Of a stretch of DNA of 64,000 nt, positions 34,810-43,645 are shown piece after piece (positions within the stretch are counted from its first letter, which is position 1; each line of letters begins with the position of its first letter). The notes below the pieces were generated by a model. The model saw nothing but the letters and a program-made list of their open reading frames with translations. It was not told the origin of the DNA and made no database searches. Position numbers and translations under genes: made by a program. This stretch comes from an uncultured Bacilli bacterium (GTDB lineage: Bacteria; Bacillota_I; Bacilli_A; RF39; UBA660): NCBI GenBank assembly GCA_934167485.1, contig CAKPKL010000006.1, positions 54,632 through 118,631 on the forward strand, in the 5' to 3' direction.

Positions 34810-35310
34810 TTATCTCACCTCACTATCATCTAACATATCCATAAGCTCACTAAGTGGACTTACTTTTTCTTCTTCACCAGTTGTAAAGCTCCAACCATCG
34901 CCAGACATGTTTACTTCTTGCCCCTTTGCTTCTTCACTTACAACTCGCATTGGAATTTCCATTAATATATTTTCCCATATTATTGGCAAAATATCAATAG
35001 AATTTTGAAAATTTATTTGATTTTCGTCAAATTCTTGGACTAGATCGTCTAATTCTCCACTAATTGTGATTTCAAATGGATAATCTACAGGCTTTAAAGT
35101 AATTGCGCAAGGTATCACCATAACACCTTCCACATCTACATTAAGTTCTATATTCCCTAAACTATTTCTAAATAATTCTCCATTTATTTTAACATCATCA
35201 AGTTTAAGTAAATCAGTTCCTTTTAACTCATCTTGAGTAAAAGAATATGTTTCATTTATTGGTATAGACTTATCTATATTATTATTTAATCTTATTAAAT
35301 TATAATTCAT
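34810..35310 (-). CDS. yceD: YceD/DUF177 family protein
   Basis: YceD (DUF177) is needed for normal 23S rRNA levels in some bacteria and is encoded with L32. The protein is 166 residues. It has the conserved VMVIPCAITLKPVDYPFEI (a Cys and a Pro in the family motif), then FQNSIDILPIIWENILMEIP and the motif with SEEAKGQEVNM. The stop is directly before rpmF. The gene stands alone upstream in the minus direction of a small thioredoxin-like gene. Confidence 0.9.
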   Translation of the reverse strand: MNYNLIRLNNNIDKSIPINETYSFTQDELKGTDLLKLDDVKINGELFRNSLGNIELNVDVEGVMVIPCAITLKPVDYPFEITISGELDDLVQEFDENQINFQNSIDILPIIWENILMEIPMRVVSEEAKGQEVNMSGDGWSFTTGEEEKVSPLSELMDMLDDSEVR

Positions 35311-35372
35311 AATATCACCTGTTTTTCGTTTGACTTTACCATTATATATTTAAATTAGAAAAAATGCAAGAC

Positions 35373-35603
35373 TTAGCTTAAAACTTTTATCATTCTTATT
35401 ATTTCTTTATCATTAAGAACTTTTCCTTCGCTTACTACTTTTTCATTTATAATAAGTCCAGGCACATTCTTTATATTATATTTATTTAAATACTCATCTC
35501 CTTCTAATAGCTCAAGATTAATATTATATTCGTTTATTTTTGAAATGTTTTTCTTTAATTTTATCCCGTTACTACAATTGTAGCCTATTATCTTTATATT
35601 CAT
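35373..35603 (-). CDS. Small thioredoxin-like protein with a single active-site Cys
   Basis: The protein is 76 residues. It starts like redox-active disulfide or glutaredoxin-type small proteins (IKIIGYNCSNGIKLKKNISK), then LLEGDEYLNKYNIKNVPGLI with the cis-proline loop and INEKVVSEGKVL. The second Cys of the usual CxxC is Gly (CSNG), so classic dithiol chemistry is not expected; a monothiol role is possible. AGGAGG precedes the ATG. It is divergent from tmcAL. Confidence 0.75.
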   Translation of the reverse strand: MNIKIIGYNCSNGIKLKKNISKINEYNINLELLEGDEYLNKYNIKNVPGLIINEKVVSEGKVLNDKEIIRMIKVLS

Positions 35604-35719
35604 TCTTCCTCCTTTCTATAATAATTATAAATTAACTTTATGATAAAATTTTGTCATATTTTTAAAAAATTTGTGTATTTATTTTGATAAAAATGTGTTA
35701 TAGTAAAGTTGGTGATTTT

Positions 35720-36850
35720 ATGACTATTGGAATTATTTGTGAATATAATCCTTTTCATTTTGGACATTTATATCATTTAGAAAGTATTAAAAAAATGTAT
35801 CCAAATGCTTCTATTGTTTTAGTTATGTCTGGTTGGATTACTGAAAGAGGAGATTTAGCTTTAATTGATAAATGGAAAAGAACAGAGATTGCTCTAAATT
35901 ATGGAGTTGATTTAGTTGTTGAACTTCCATTTAAATTTATTCAGAGTGCTGACTGGTTTGCTAAAGGAGCAGTTGCTATATTAAACAAATTAAATTGTGA
36001 CAAACTCGTATTTGGTAGTGAATCTAACAATTTAACTCTATTAACTGATTTAGCTAACATTCAACTTAATAATAAAGAATATGATGGTTTAGTTAAAAAG
36101 TATTTAAATGAAGGCATAAATTATCCAACAGCAATGTCAAAAGCTTTGGAGCACATATGTGGGAATACAGTATCTACTCCAAATGATTTATTAGGACTTA
36201 GTTATGTTAAAGAAATAATTAAAAATAAATATAATATTGAACCAATAACTATAAAAAGAAATAGTGATTTTAATTCAAAAGAAATAGAAGGTATTATTAC
36301 AAGTGCGACAAGTATTAGAGAGCTTATAAAAAATAATAAAGATTTTAACAATTATATACCAAAAGAAGAATATGAATATTTAAAAAGTTCTATTTTTACA
36401 GATGATTATTTTGATTATCTAAAATACAAAATAATTAGTTGTGATGACCTTACTATTTTTCAAGGAATAGATATTCCACTCCATAATAGAATTAAAAAAT
36501 ATATAGACTCTTCTAATACACTAGAAGAACTAATTAATAATATTAAAACTAAAAGGTATACTTATAATAGAATTAAAAGAATGCTTACATTTATATTATT
36601 ATCTTTAGAAAAAAAAGAATTTAATAATCTGGAATTAGATTATATTAGATTATTAGGATTTAATGATAGTGGTAAACAAATTTTAAATAATATTAAAAAA
36701 AGTATAGATATACCTATACTTACTAAGTTTGATCCTAAATATCTTTATACAGATTTAAAAATAAATAACATATTATCGCTAAATAAAAAAATTAAAAATA
36801 AAAAAGAATTTAGAGAAAAAGAATACAAAAAAAGTCCTATAAAACTATAA
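35720..36850 (+). CDS. tmcAL: tRNA(Met) cytidine acetate ligase
   Basis: TmcAL (YlbM) uses acetate and ATP to make N4-acetylcytidine at C34 of elongator tRNA-Met. The protein is 376 residues. The nucleotidyltransferase fold opens IGIICEYNPFHFGHLYHLE (HxGH-like), with LVMSGWITERGDLALIDKW, VVELPFKFIQSADWFAKGAV and LVFGSE. The C-terminal part carries TSIRELI and YTYNRIKRML. I start at 35720 (GGTGATTTT upstream) rather than 35684. It lies next to yceD-rpmF on the opposite strand, as in Bacillus, and is divergent from the thioredoxin-like gene. Confidence 0.93.
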   Translation: MTIGIICEYNPFHFGHLYHLESIKKMYPNASIVLVMSGWITERGDLALIDKWKRTEIALNYGVDLVVELPFKFIQSADWFAKGAVAILNKLNCDKLVFGSESNNLTLLTDLANIQLNNKEYDGLVKKYLNEGINYPTAMSKALEHICGNTVSTPNDLLGLSYVKEIIKNKYNIEPITIKRNSDFNSKEIEGIITSATSIRELIKNNKDFNNYIPKEEYEYLKSSIFTDDYFDYLKYKIISCDDLTIFQGIDIPLHNRIKKYIDSSNTLEELINNIKTKRYTYNRIKRMLTFILLSLEKKEFNNLELDYIRLLGFNDSGKQILNNIKKSIDIPILTKFDPKYLYTDLKINNILSLNKKIKNKKEFREKEYKKSPIKL

Positions 36851-36868
36851 AGTTTATAAGACTTTTTA
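36830..36868. terminator. Bidirectional terminator between tmcAL and murI
   Basis: AAAAAGTCCTATAAA and TTTATAAGACTTTTT pair with one mismatch around a short loop, flanked by A and T runs, between convergent genes. Confidence 0.78.
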
Positions 36869-37588
36869 TTTATTAAATTGTATTTCTTCTATATAATTAT
36901 ATTTAATTATCTTATCTATATTATTTTTTGTTATATAATCCAACTTAGAAAAATATAATTCAATATTTTTATGTGTTTCTACTAGGTCTACTTTAGGTAA
37001 ACAATCTGCCATATTTAATAATTTAACCTTATCATTAAAATATTTATTTAAATTATTTTTTATTAAAGGATAATGAGTGCATCCAAGTACTATTAAATCA
37101 CAGTCTTTTAAATTATTTAAATATTCATCTAAACAATCATCTATTTTTGATATATCATTAGATTCTATAATTGGTACAAACTTTGGACAACTTGCTTCTT
37201 TAATATTTTTATTTGTATTAGAAAACACTTTACTTTCTATAGTTCTTTTTGTACCAATTACCCCTATATTAGTATAATTGCAATTATTTATATAGTTTAT
37301 TGTTGGACTTATTATATCATATATAGGTACACTATATTTATCTTTTAAATATGAATATATATTAGAACTAACAGTACCACATGCTATTATAATTATATTT
37401 ACATTTTTACTTATTAAAAAATTAATAATATTAGAAGATAATTGTTTTAATTCATCTATACTCTTTTCTCCATATGGTATGTTTTTTGTATCACCACAAT
37501 ATATATACTCATGACAAGGATATTTATTTATTAAAGTTTTAAGTACAGTAAGCCCACCTATACCAGAATCAAATACACCTATTCTCAT
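36866..37588 (-). CDS. murI: Glutamate racemase
   Basis: MurI makes D-glutamate for peptidoglycan. The protein is 240 residues, slightly short. The opening RIGVFDSGIGGLTVLKTL, the catalytic-cysteine site IIIACGTVSSNIY, and the second site LIVLGCTHYPLIKNN are clear. The first site reads ACGT instead of the more common ACNT, a known variation among these racemases. It lies four bases after the zinc-ribbon gene and convergent to tmcAL. Confidence 0.93.
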   Translation of the reverse strand: MRIGVFDSGIGGLTVLKTLINKYPCHEYIYCGDTKNIPYGEKSIDELKQLSSNIINFLISKNVNIIIIACGTVSSNIYSYLKDKYSVPIYDIISPTINYINNCNYTNIGVIGTKRTIESKVFSNTNKNIKEASCPKFVPIIESNDISKIDDCLDEYLNNLKDCDLIVLGCTHYPLIKNNLNKYFNDKVKLLNMADCLPKVDLVETHKNIELYFSKLDYITKNNIDKIIKYNYIEEIQFNK

Positions 37589-37591
37589 GCA

Positions 37592-38128
37592 TCACCTAGT
37601 TATTATATTTGTAAGTACCCAATCATAGTCTTCTTGATTATATGTAGTATGACAATACTCACAATAACCTGTTCTATTTACATCCATAGGATGCCCACAA
37701 TTCGCACAATATCTAACCATGCCTTGTGTTTTAGCGTTCCTCTTCTTCTCTAAAGTTAAAATATTTTCTTTTTCTATTCTAGAACTATTATTACCTCTAA
37801 TAAATTTCCCACTTTCTTTATTTACAATGTAATCCATATATCTAGAAATAATTCTTACCGTTATTATATATTTATCATCTGTTATTTCTACATTTATTAT
37901 ATCTGTTGATTTTACATTTAATTCATCAAACATTTGTCTTTCATTATTTGAATTTAAAGTATTTAATCTGATTGAAAATTCATTAAATACATTATCACTT
38001 AAAAAGTGTTCTACCCTTTTCATATTATCTGTCATAAGAGACATATGTAACATTACAAATATGTTATCTACTTTTGTTTTAAATCCACTTTCAGTAAATG
38101 TTGGATCTAAATTAACTAAATCATTCAT
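37592..38128 (-). CDS. TIM44-like/zinc-ribbon protein of unknown function
   Basis: The protein is 178 residues. The main part, with FKTKVDNIFVMLHMSLMTD, VEHFLSDNVFNEF and YMDYIVNKESGKFI, resembles the Tim44-like (Tim44/MBA1-type, NTF2-fold) domain found in Bacillota. The C-terminus has a zinc ribbon (YCANCGHPMDVNRTGYCEYC). No helix is seen for anchoring. Role unknown. It follows sigE on the same strand by 38 bases. Confidence 0.78.
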   Translation of the reverse strand: MNDLVNLDPTFTESGFKTKVDNIFVMLHMSLMTDNMKRVEHFLSDNVFNEFSIRLNTLNSNNERQMFDELNVKSTDIINVEITDDKYIITVRIISRYMDYIVNKESGKFIRGNNSSRIEKENILTLEKKRNAKTQGMVRYCANCGHPMDVNRTGYCEYCHTTYNQEDYDWVLTNIITR

Positions 38129-38165
38129 TCTATCACCTATTTAATTATATCACAATATTATATAA

Positions 38166-38852
38166 TTATCTATTCTGGATTTTTAATTTATTTATAACTT
38201 TTTTCTCTATTCTTGATATATATGACTGACTAATACCTAAATTTTCAGCAACTTCTTTTTGTGTCATTTCTCTTTTACCTAATAACCCATATCTCATAGA
38301 CATAATTTCTTTATCCCTATTATTTAATTTTGTTAATTCTTGATATAATATCTTTCTTTCCGTTTCTTCTTCTAATCCACGTGTTACAACATCATCATCT
38401 GTTCCTAAAATATCTTCTAAGTGTAGTTCATTTCCTTCACTATCATAACTTAAACTATCTTCAAAACTAATTTCTCCTCTTCTTTTTTTATTTTTTCTTA
38501 AAAACATAAGTATTTCATTATCTATGCATCTAGATGCATAAGTCGCAAGCTTTATATTTTTATCTAATTTATATGTATTAACTCCTTTTATAAGACCAAT
38601 AGTACCTATACTTACTAAATCTTCTAAATCAACACCTGTATTTTCATATTTTTTTGATAAAAATACAACTAATCTAAGATTGTGTTCTATAAGCTTATTT
38701 CTTGCAAATTCATCTCCATTTTGTGACAATTCTACATATCTTATTTCTTCTTCTTTAGATAAAGGTTCTGGTAATTTATCAGTACTACCTACAAAATATA
38801 TACCAAAATTTCCTAATATCTCTTTTATTTTATTTATTATTTTTCTTATCAT
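38166..38852 (-). CDS. sigE: Sporulation sigma factor SigE
   Basis: Sigma-E drives the early mother-cell programme of sporulation and is made as an inactive precursor. The protein is 228 residues. A membrane-binding pro-region (1-30) precedes LPEPLSKEEEIRYVEL. Region 2 has HNLRLVVFLSKKYENTG, DLEDLVSIGTIGLIKGV and YASRCIDNEILMFLRK; region 4 has REMTQKEVAENLGISQSYIS. The similarity to SigK is considerable, but the adjacent spoIIGA (two bases upstream) decides for SigE. Confidence 0.95.
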   Translation of the reverse strand: MIRKIINKIKEILGNFGIYFVGSTDKLPEPLSKEEEIRYVELSQNGDEFARNKLIEHNLRLVVFLSKKYENTGVDLEDLVSIGTIGLIKGVNTYKLDKNIKLATYASRCIDNEILMFLRKNKKRRGEISFEDSLSYDSEGNELHLEDILGTDDDVVTRGLEEETERKILYQELTKLNNRDKEIMSMRYGLLGKREMTQKEVAENLGISQSYISRIEKKVINKLKIQNR

Positions 38853-38853
38853 A

Positions 38854-39630
38854 TTATTCCTCCAATAATTTTCTATTTAATATTATATCTACTCCATCTA
38901 GACTAATATTATCCATAATACCTAACAATACATTATCATAATTTTTATTATTAAATATAAGTTTATCTATTTTAACTACTTTAATCATATTCATACCATT
39001 TACTCCCATATAAGGAATTAATCTAAACTCTTTTATATTGAAAAGTATTTTTCTTTTATCTATTAATATTACTTTTTTATTAGTTAAACTATCTACAAGT
39101 ACATTACCACTATCCATGTATCCTATATATTTATAACTTTTATTATTCTTAATAAGTTCTACATCATAATAATTTGAATATGTATATTTTAATAATTTAT
39201 TCTGCCTAATATAAATATATAATATTACTGGTGAAATTATTATTAATATTATAAAATTTATACTTAATCCATTATTTATAAATATAATACCTACATGTTT
39301 ATATGAAAACTCTATATTTAATAAATATAAAAAGCCTCCAAGAATTATACTTGTTATATATAAATACAATATATTAATTAAAGTATATTTAATATTTTCG
39401 TATTTAAACGTTATTATTACCATTAATATACTTATTATTAATTTAAATATAAATAAAAGAAAACTATTAATATTAAAAAACAGAAATAGTATACTTATTC
39501 CACCTACAAAAGCTCCTAATATTATTCTTTTTATATTAACTTTTCTTTTTAATACGATAGATACAGTAAGTAATAAAATAAAATCTATAAAGAAATTTAA
39601 TATCATTACCAAATCTAAATATACTTTCAT
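38854..39630 (-). CDS. spoIIGA: Sigma-E processing peptidase SpoIIGA
   Basis: SpoIIGA is a membrane aspartic protease that cleaves pro-sigma-E on a forespore signal. The protein is 258 residues. Five helices (about 1-145) are followed by the protease domain. The start VYLDLVMILNFFIDFILLL is typical. The aspartic motif lies in GYMDSGNVLVDSLT, and the end has GVDIILNRKLLEE. It precedes sigE by two bases, the invariant spoIIGA-sigE pair. GGTGATAGT precedes the ATG. Confidence 0.94.
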   Translation of the reverse strand: MKVYLDLVMILNFFIDFILLLTVSIVLKRKVNIKRIILGAFVGGISILFLFFNINSFLLFIFKLIISILMVIITFKYENIKYTLINILYLYITSIILGGFLYLLNIEFSYKHVGIIFINNGLSINFIILIIISPVILYIYIRQNKLLKYTYSNYYDVELIKNNKSYKYIGYMDSGNVLVDSLTNKKVILIDKRKILFNIKEFRLIPYMGVNGMNMIKVVKIDKLIFNNKNYDNVLLGIMDNISLDGVDIILNRKLLEE

Positions 39631-39652
39631 ACTATCACCAATATAATTATAA

Positions 39653-39683
39653 AAAAAACAACATATTAATTATGTCGTTTTTT
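39653..39683 (-). terminator. Terminator of the exonuclease gene
   Basis: AACGACATA and TATGTTGTT pair around ATTAA, with one G-U, and a T run follows on the minus strand. Confidence 0.65.
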
Positions 39684-40281
39684 ATTTTCTAATTACTATA
39701 AATGGATATTTATATAAATCTTTTAATGTTTTAAAATTATTTAACATTAATTTCTTTATCATTTTTGTAAAAATTAAGGCTGTTCCCTCCGAATCATAAT
39801 CGGCTCTATGATGTTTATCTTCATCCCATGGTATTTCATATCTTTTTACTAAAGTAGCTAAATTATGATACCTTTCCTTTGATTCTAAATACCTAGATAA
39901 TCCCAATGTATCTATAACAGTATTTTTAAATACTCCAAAATTATATTTAGTATAAGCAAGTTCAATAAATGATATATCAAATTTGGCATTATGAGCTACC
40001 ATAGGTGCATCTCCTACCCATTCCATAAAAGATTTTACTCCTTCTTCTTCTTTTCGTTTTCCCTTTAACATTTCATTGTTTATTCCTGTTATACCTATTA
40101 TTTCGTCACTTAATATTTTATCTGGTTTAATAAGTTCATCATATCTATCTATTATAGTTTCGTTTTTTATTTTTACAGCGCCTATCTCTATTATTGTATC
40201 TCCAGAATTAGGATAAAGACCTGTTGTTTCTAAATCAAATACTACATATGTTTCTTCTAAAAGAGTTTTTTCTTTAATCAT
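39682..40281 (-). CDS. DnaQ-like 3'-5' exonuclease (PolC exonuclease-type)
   Basis: The protein is 199 residues and stands alone. The DEDDh motifs are VVFDLETTGLYPNSGDTII, VAHNAKFDISFIE, HRADYDSEG and the IIDRYDELIKP/GITGINNEML linkers. These are the features of the exonuclease insert of Gram-positive PolC, which sits inside that large polymerase. The rest of PolC is absent at this site, so it could be an independent proofreader, a DinG/epsilon-type nuclease, or an RNase T-like enzyme. GGAGGAAGT precedes the ATG. Directly upstream is the 6S RNA gene. Confidence 0.85.
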   Translation of the reverse strand: MIKEKTLLEETYVVFDLETTGLYPNSGDTIIEIGAVKIKNETIIDRYDELIKPDKILSDEIIGITGINNEMLKGKRKEEEGVKSFMEWVGDAPMVAHNAKFDISFIELAYTKYNFGVFKNTVIDTLGLSRYLESKERYHNLATLVKRYEIPWDEDKHHRADYDSEGTALIFTKMIKKLMLNNFKTLKDLYKYPFIVIRK

Positions 40282-40295
40282 ACTTCCTCCATATT

Positions 40296-40473
40296 AAAAA
40301 GTGCCAAAAGACCGACATCCCGAATCGAATAAAACCTAGTCTCCCAGGTGGGCATCACATCATAACTTTTAGGAGCCTTAGTAAACTCTAAGTTTTCGAC
40401 ACCAGCTACGAATTAGATTCCCTATATTTTCGATTAGTAGGTTTTTCATAAGGATTATCGAATCTTTCAGCAT
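40296..40473 (-). ncRNA. ssrS: 6S RNA candidate
   Basis: A transcript of about 178 nt is predicted. It begins TGCTGAAAGA, whose partner TCTTTTGGCA is at the 3' end before TTTTTT; this long closing stem continues inward with AAAACCTA/TAGGTTTT. The middle reads ...CTTAGAGTTTACTAAGGCTC, then CTAAAAGTTATGATGTGATG, then CCCACCTGGGAG. This resembles the E. coli 6S 3' half, AGCCUUAAAACUGCG and ACGACACAUUCACCUUG. 6S binds sigma-70 polymerase. The long closed rod, strong promoter and terminal T run all fit. No coding frame is seen here. Confidence 0.72.
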
Positions 40474-40477
40474 ATTA

Positions 40478-40506
40478 ATTATATCATGTTTTAAAAACTA
40501 GTTCAA
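40478..40506 (-). promoter_or_regulatory. Strong sigma-A promoter for the 6S RNA candidate
   Basis: TTGAAC at 40501-40506 and TATAAT at 40478-40483 are exactly 17 bases apart on the minus strand, placing the start of RNA near 40472. Confidence 0.82.
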
Positions 40507-40512
40507 GCAAAA

Positions 40513-40538
40513 TTAAAAGAGATTTTTTAATCTCTTAT
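40513..40538 (-). terminator. Terminator of the SPFH gene
   Basis: AAGAGATT and AATCTCTT pair around AAAA on the minus strand, followed by TTAATTTT, just after the SPFH stop. Confidence 0.65.
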
Positions 40539-41707
40539 AATTCATTACCACAATTCATACAGAATTTTGCACCATCTGCTACTTTCTCTCCACATTTAGT
40601 ACAAAATCTTTCTTTTGCCTCTTCTGGTCTTTTTGTTCCACATTGCTCACAGAACTTACCAGTTATTGTATTACCACAATTTGGACATTTAACTCCAGCT
40701 TCTTTTGTAATATCTTGTGGTTTCATATATTCTGGTTTATTTGAAGAAATACCACCAATAGCATTACCTGCTGCCATATTCATCATTCCAATACCCATAA
40801 TACCAGTTGCAGCACCATTAGCATTATTAGCAGCGCCTTTCAAAGCTTCTCCAAAAGATCCAGTAAGAACACCTTGTTGTTGATATTGATCTCCACCAAT
40901 TTCGTAATTATCAATTTTAGTTTGAGATTCTTCATCAAGTGATACTGGTTCAACAGCAAATGAAATTAATTGAATACCTCTATTTCTAATATTTTGATCA
41001 AAAACATTTTCATCCATTATCTTCTTAATTTCATCTGTTTTATTTTGAAGATCTAAGACTTCGATTTTGTGTTCATCACTACCAAGACTATTCATAACGT
41101 TTGCAAAAGAAGCAACTACCTCTGAATGCATTTGTTCTTCTAATTCTTGTTTTTTATAAACTTCTGAAGTTCCAGCTATACTCTTCATAAATAAAAATGG
41201 ATCACAAATTTTAAAAGTATATGTACCATGACATCTAACTCTTACACTCATACCTATATAAGAATTAGTTCTAGCATTCATTATTGGATGTCCCCAATCC
41301 TTATACATAATAGGTGTTGAAGTACCAAACTTATTATTTATTATTTCTTTAGTATTAAAGAAAAATACAGCTTGTTCTTTAGCAGAAGCACCATCATAAG
41401 TAAATCTTTGCCACATTTCTTTAAACATTCCACCAAATTGTCCAGCAAATAATGATGGAGTTGAAGATGAGTCAAATGTAAATACTCCTTCTTCTGCAGA
41501 TGCATCTAATATACGACCATTATCATATATTATTGCACATTGTCCAGGCCCTACTATTATAGTTGAACCATTAGATATTACACCTGTTGGTGTAGTCTTT
41601 TTAACCATTAATGTGTCATTATCTAAATCTTCACATCTAATGGCCTCTTTCCATTGATCGTGTAATGTACTACCTACAGCACTTACAGCAGCTCTTATTA
41701 GTCCCAT
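40535..41707 (-). CDS. SPFH-domain protein with C-terminal zinc ribbons (YdjI-like)
   Basis: The protein is 390 residues, with no membrane helix. The opening GLIRAAVSAVGSTLHDQWKE and the SPFH/band-7-type domain (GPGQCAIIYDNGRILD through QRFTYDGASAKEQAVFFFN) match the Bacillus YdjI/virion-core-like family. A Gly/Ala/Asn-rich linker follows, then two zinc ribbons (CPNCGNTITGKFCEQCG and CTKCGEKVADGAKFCMNCG). It may act at membranes or under cell-envelope stress. It is a single gene, upstream in the minus direction of 6S. Confidence 0.88.
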   Translation of the reverse strand: MGLIRAAVSAVGSTLHDQWKEAIRCEDLDNDTLMVKKTTPTGVISNGSTIIVGPGQCAIIYDNGRILDASAEEGVFTFDSSSTPSLFAGQFGGMFKEMWQRFTYDGASAKEQAVFFFNTKEIINNKFGTSTPIMYKDWGHPIMNARTNSYIGMSVRVRCHGTYTFKICDPFLFMKSIAGTSEVYKKQELEEQMHSEVVASFANVMNSLGSDEHKIEVLDLQNKTDEIKKIMDENVFDQNIRNRGIQLISFAVEPVSLDEESQTKIDNYEIGGDQYQQQGVLTGSFGEALKGAANNANGAATGIMGIGMMNMAAGNAIGGISSNKPEYMKPQDITKEAGVKCPNCGNTITGKFCEQCGTKRPEEAKERFCTKCGEKVADGAKFCMNCGNEL

Positions 41708-41767
41708 TAAATCATCCCTTCTAGTATATACATACTAATTACATTATATAACACTTTTTTTATAAAA

Positions 41768-42265
41768 TCAATTTTTTTCATTATTTATTTTATCTAATAT
41801 TTCATTTTGTTTTTTTAATATTAAATCCATTTTATCATGTAATTCTTCTAATATTAATTCGCTTTTTATATTAGTCTTATAATCATTTGTACTTTTTAAA
41901 CTTTCTTTTTTTGCTTCTCTATTTTGACTCATCATAATTATTGGAGCTTGAATAGCAGCTATACAAGATAGTATTAAATTAAGTAAAATAAATGGATAAT
42001 CATCTACTCCACTAAATACAATAGTATTTAATACCATCCAAAGAATTAAAAAAGTACAAAAACCAATTATAAATCCCCAAGAACCTGCAATTTGTGTAAG
42101 TTTATCTGCTATTTTTTCTCCAATATTTCTATTTTCTTCTTTATCTACATTGACTGCTATAGGTTCATCAATAAGCATATCAAGTAATTCTTCATAATTT
42201 TTTTCTGTATCACTATTAGTTTTATTTAATATAGTTCTAACTAATTTTTCTTTATTCCTTCTCAT
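41768..42265 (-). CDS. DUF1003 membrane protein
   Basis: The protein is 165 residues. A charged N-terminus, then NIGEKIADKLTQIAGSWGFI and the DUF1003 core, with two helices (about 73-90 and 98-118: FLILWMVLNT, then PFILLNLILSCIAAIQAPII) and MMSQNREAKKESL. The rest is a coiled-coil-like tail (EELHDKMDLILKKQNEILDK). Function unknown. AAGGAG-like site upstream is not clear, but GGTGATAGT lies before the ATG. It lies between the SPFH gene and aspS. Confidence 0.88.
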   Translation of the reverse strand: MRRNKEKLVRTILNKTNSDTEKNYEELLDMLIDEPIAVNVDKEENRNIGEKIADKLTQIAGSWGFIIGFCTFLILWMVLNTIVFSGVDDYPFILLNLILSCIAAIQAPIIMMSQNREAKKESLKSTNDYKTNIKSELILEELHDKMDLILKKQNEILDKINNEKN

Positions 42266-42291
42266 ACTATCACCATACTAATTATATCATA

Positions 42292-42318
42292 AAAAAAAAG
42301 TTTGATAAACAAACTTTT
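42292..42318 (-). terminator. Terminator of aspS
   Basis: AAAAGTTTG and CAAACTTTT pair around TTTAT on the minus strand and are followed by a run of Ts. Confidence 0.78.
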
Positions 42319-43630
42319 AAGGATTTAATCTATTAGGTCCTCTAAATATGAATTGTGCCTCTTTTATACTCATTCCTAAAAGTAACATAGTCATTCTATC
42401 TACTCCAAGTGCGAATCCACCATGTGGAGGACATCCATATTTAAAGAATTGTAAGTAAAATTCTACATCCTTACCTAAACCTTTTTCTTTAGCATTTTCT
42501 ACTAACTTATCATATCTATGTTCTCTTTGAGCTCCTGATGTTATCTCTGTACCTCTCCATATTAAATCATAACCTTGTAATTTACCTTCTTCATCTCTCA
42601 TATGATAAAAAGGTCTTTTAGTTGCTGCATAATCAGTAATAAACATAAATTCACTATTATATGCTTCAAGAGCTAATTTATAAGTTAATTTTTCTGCTTC
42701 TGCATTCATATCTCCAATATCATGTTCTGGTATTTCAAATCCATACCTTTTATTTAATTCTTGATATAAATCTTTTAATTTTAAACGTGGGAATGGTTTA
42801 GTAGGAATTATTACTTCCTTACCAAATACTTCCTTTATTCTCTCTCCATAAACCTCTTTTACTTTAGAAAGACCTGCAATAAGTAAATCTTCCTCAAAAT
42901 CCATAACATCAGTATAACTATCTATATAAGAAAATTCTAAATCAAAAGAAGTAAACTCTGTAGCATGTCTATTTGTATTAGAATTTTCAGCTCTAAAACA
43001 TGGAGCTACTTCAAATACCTTAGACATTCCTGCTGCCATTGCCATTTGTTTATAGAATTGTGGAGATTGAGCTAAATAAGCACTTCTATCAAAATACTTT
43101 ACTTCAAATACTTCACTTCCAGATTCACTTGCTGCACCTATTAATTTTGGAGTATGTATCTCTGTAAAATTATCTTTATATAAAAATTCTCTCATAGCTT
43201 CTACAAAACAAGATTCTACTTGTCGAGCTAACATATTTTTTTCATTTCTTAAATCTAACCATCTATAATCTAATCTAGTATCAATATTAACACCATCTAA
43301 ATTATTATAATCAAATGGTAATGGTGAAGCTAAACTTGTAATCTCTATAGACTCTGGAATTAACTCCATACCACCTAATTTTACTGCATCATTTGCTTTT
43401 AATATACCATTTACTTTAATAGTACTATCAACAGTTACATTAGACATAATCTCTAATAATTCTTTATTCTTCTCTTCACTTTTTTCAATAGTCATTTGTA
43501 ATTTACCAGTAGAATCTCTAAGTATTACAAACATAACCCATTTCTTATCTCTTATAGTATCTACAAATCCACTAAAAGAAATATTTTTATCTAAATATTT
43601 TTCTAATTCATTAACATATACCTTTTTCAT
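42317..43630 (-). CDS. aspS: Aspartyl-tRNA synthetase, short archaeal-type (probably non-discriminating)
   Basis: AspRS charges tRNA-Asp, and archaeal-type forms often also charge tRNA-Asn. The protein is 437 residues, far shorter than the bacterial enzyme of about 590, and lacks the GAD insertion. The N-terminal OB-fold (ISFSGFVDTIRDKKWVMFVI) is followed by class II motifs: FTEIHTPKLIGAASESGSEVF, FRAENSNTNRHATEFTSFDL and GGFALGVDRMTMLLL. Non-discrimination is inferred from the family, and would require a GatCAB amidotransferase elsewhere. A T-box with a GAC codon precedes it. Confidence 0.92.
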   Translation of the reverse strand: MKKVYVNELEKYLDKNISFSGFVDTIRDKKWVMFVILRDSTGKLQMTIEKSEEKNKELLEIMSNVTVDSTIKVNGILKANDAVKLGGMELIPESIEITSLASPLPFDYNNLDGVNIDTRLDYRWLDLRNEKNMLARQVESCFVEAMREFLYKDNFTEIHTPKLIGAASESGSEVFEVKYFDRSAYLAQSPQFYKQMAMAAGMSKVFEVAPCFRAENSNTNRHATEFTSFDLEFSYIDSYTDVMDFEEDLLIAGLSKVKEVYGERIKEVFGKEVIIPTKPFPRLKLKDLYQELNKRYGFEIPEHDIGDMNAEAEKLTYKLALEAYNSEFMFITDYAATKRPFYHMRDEEGKLQGYDLIWRGTEITSGAQREHRYDKLVENAKEKGLGKDVEFYLQFFKYGCPPHGGFALGVDRMTMLLLGMSIKEAQFIFRGPNRLNP

Positions 43631-43645
43631 AATTCCTCCTAATAT

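Noticed and set aside
40296..40473. A riboswitch or T-box in front of the exonuclease gene
   Set aside because: No T-box motif, specifier region or known aptamer core is seen; the rod shape with a closing stem and the similarity to the 6S 3' half fit better.
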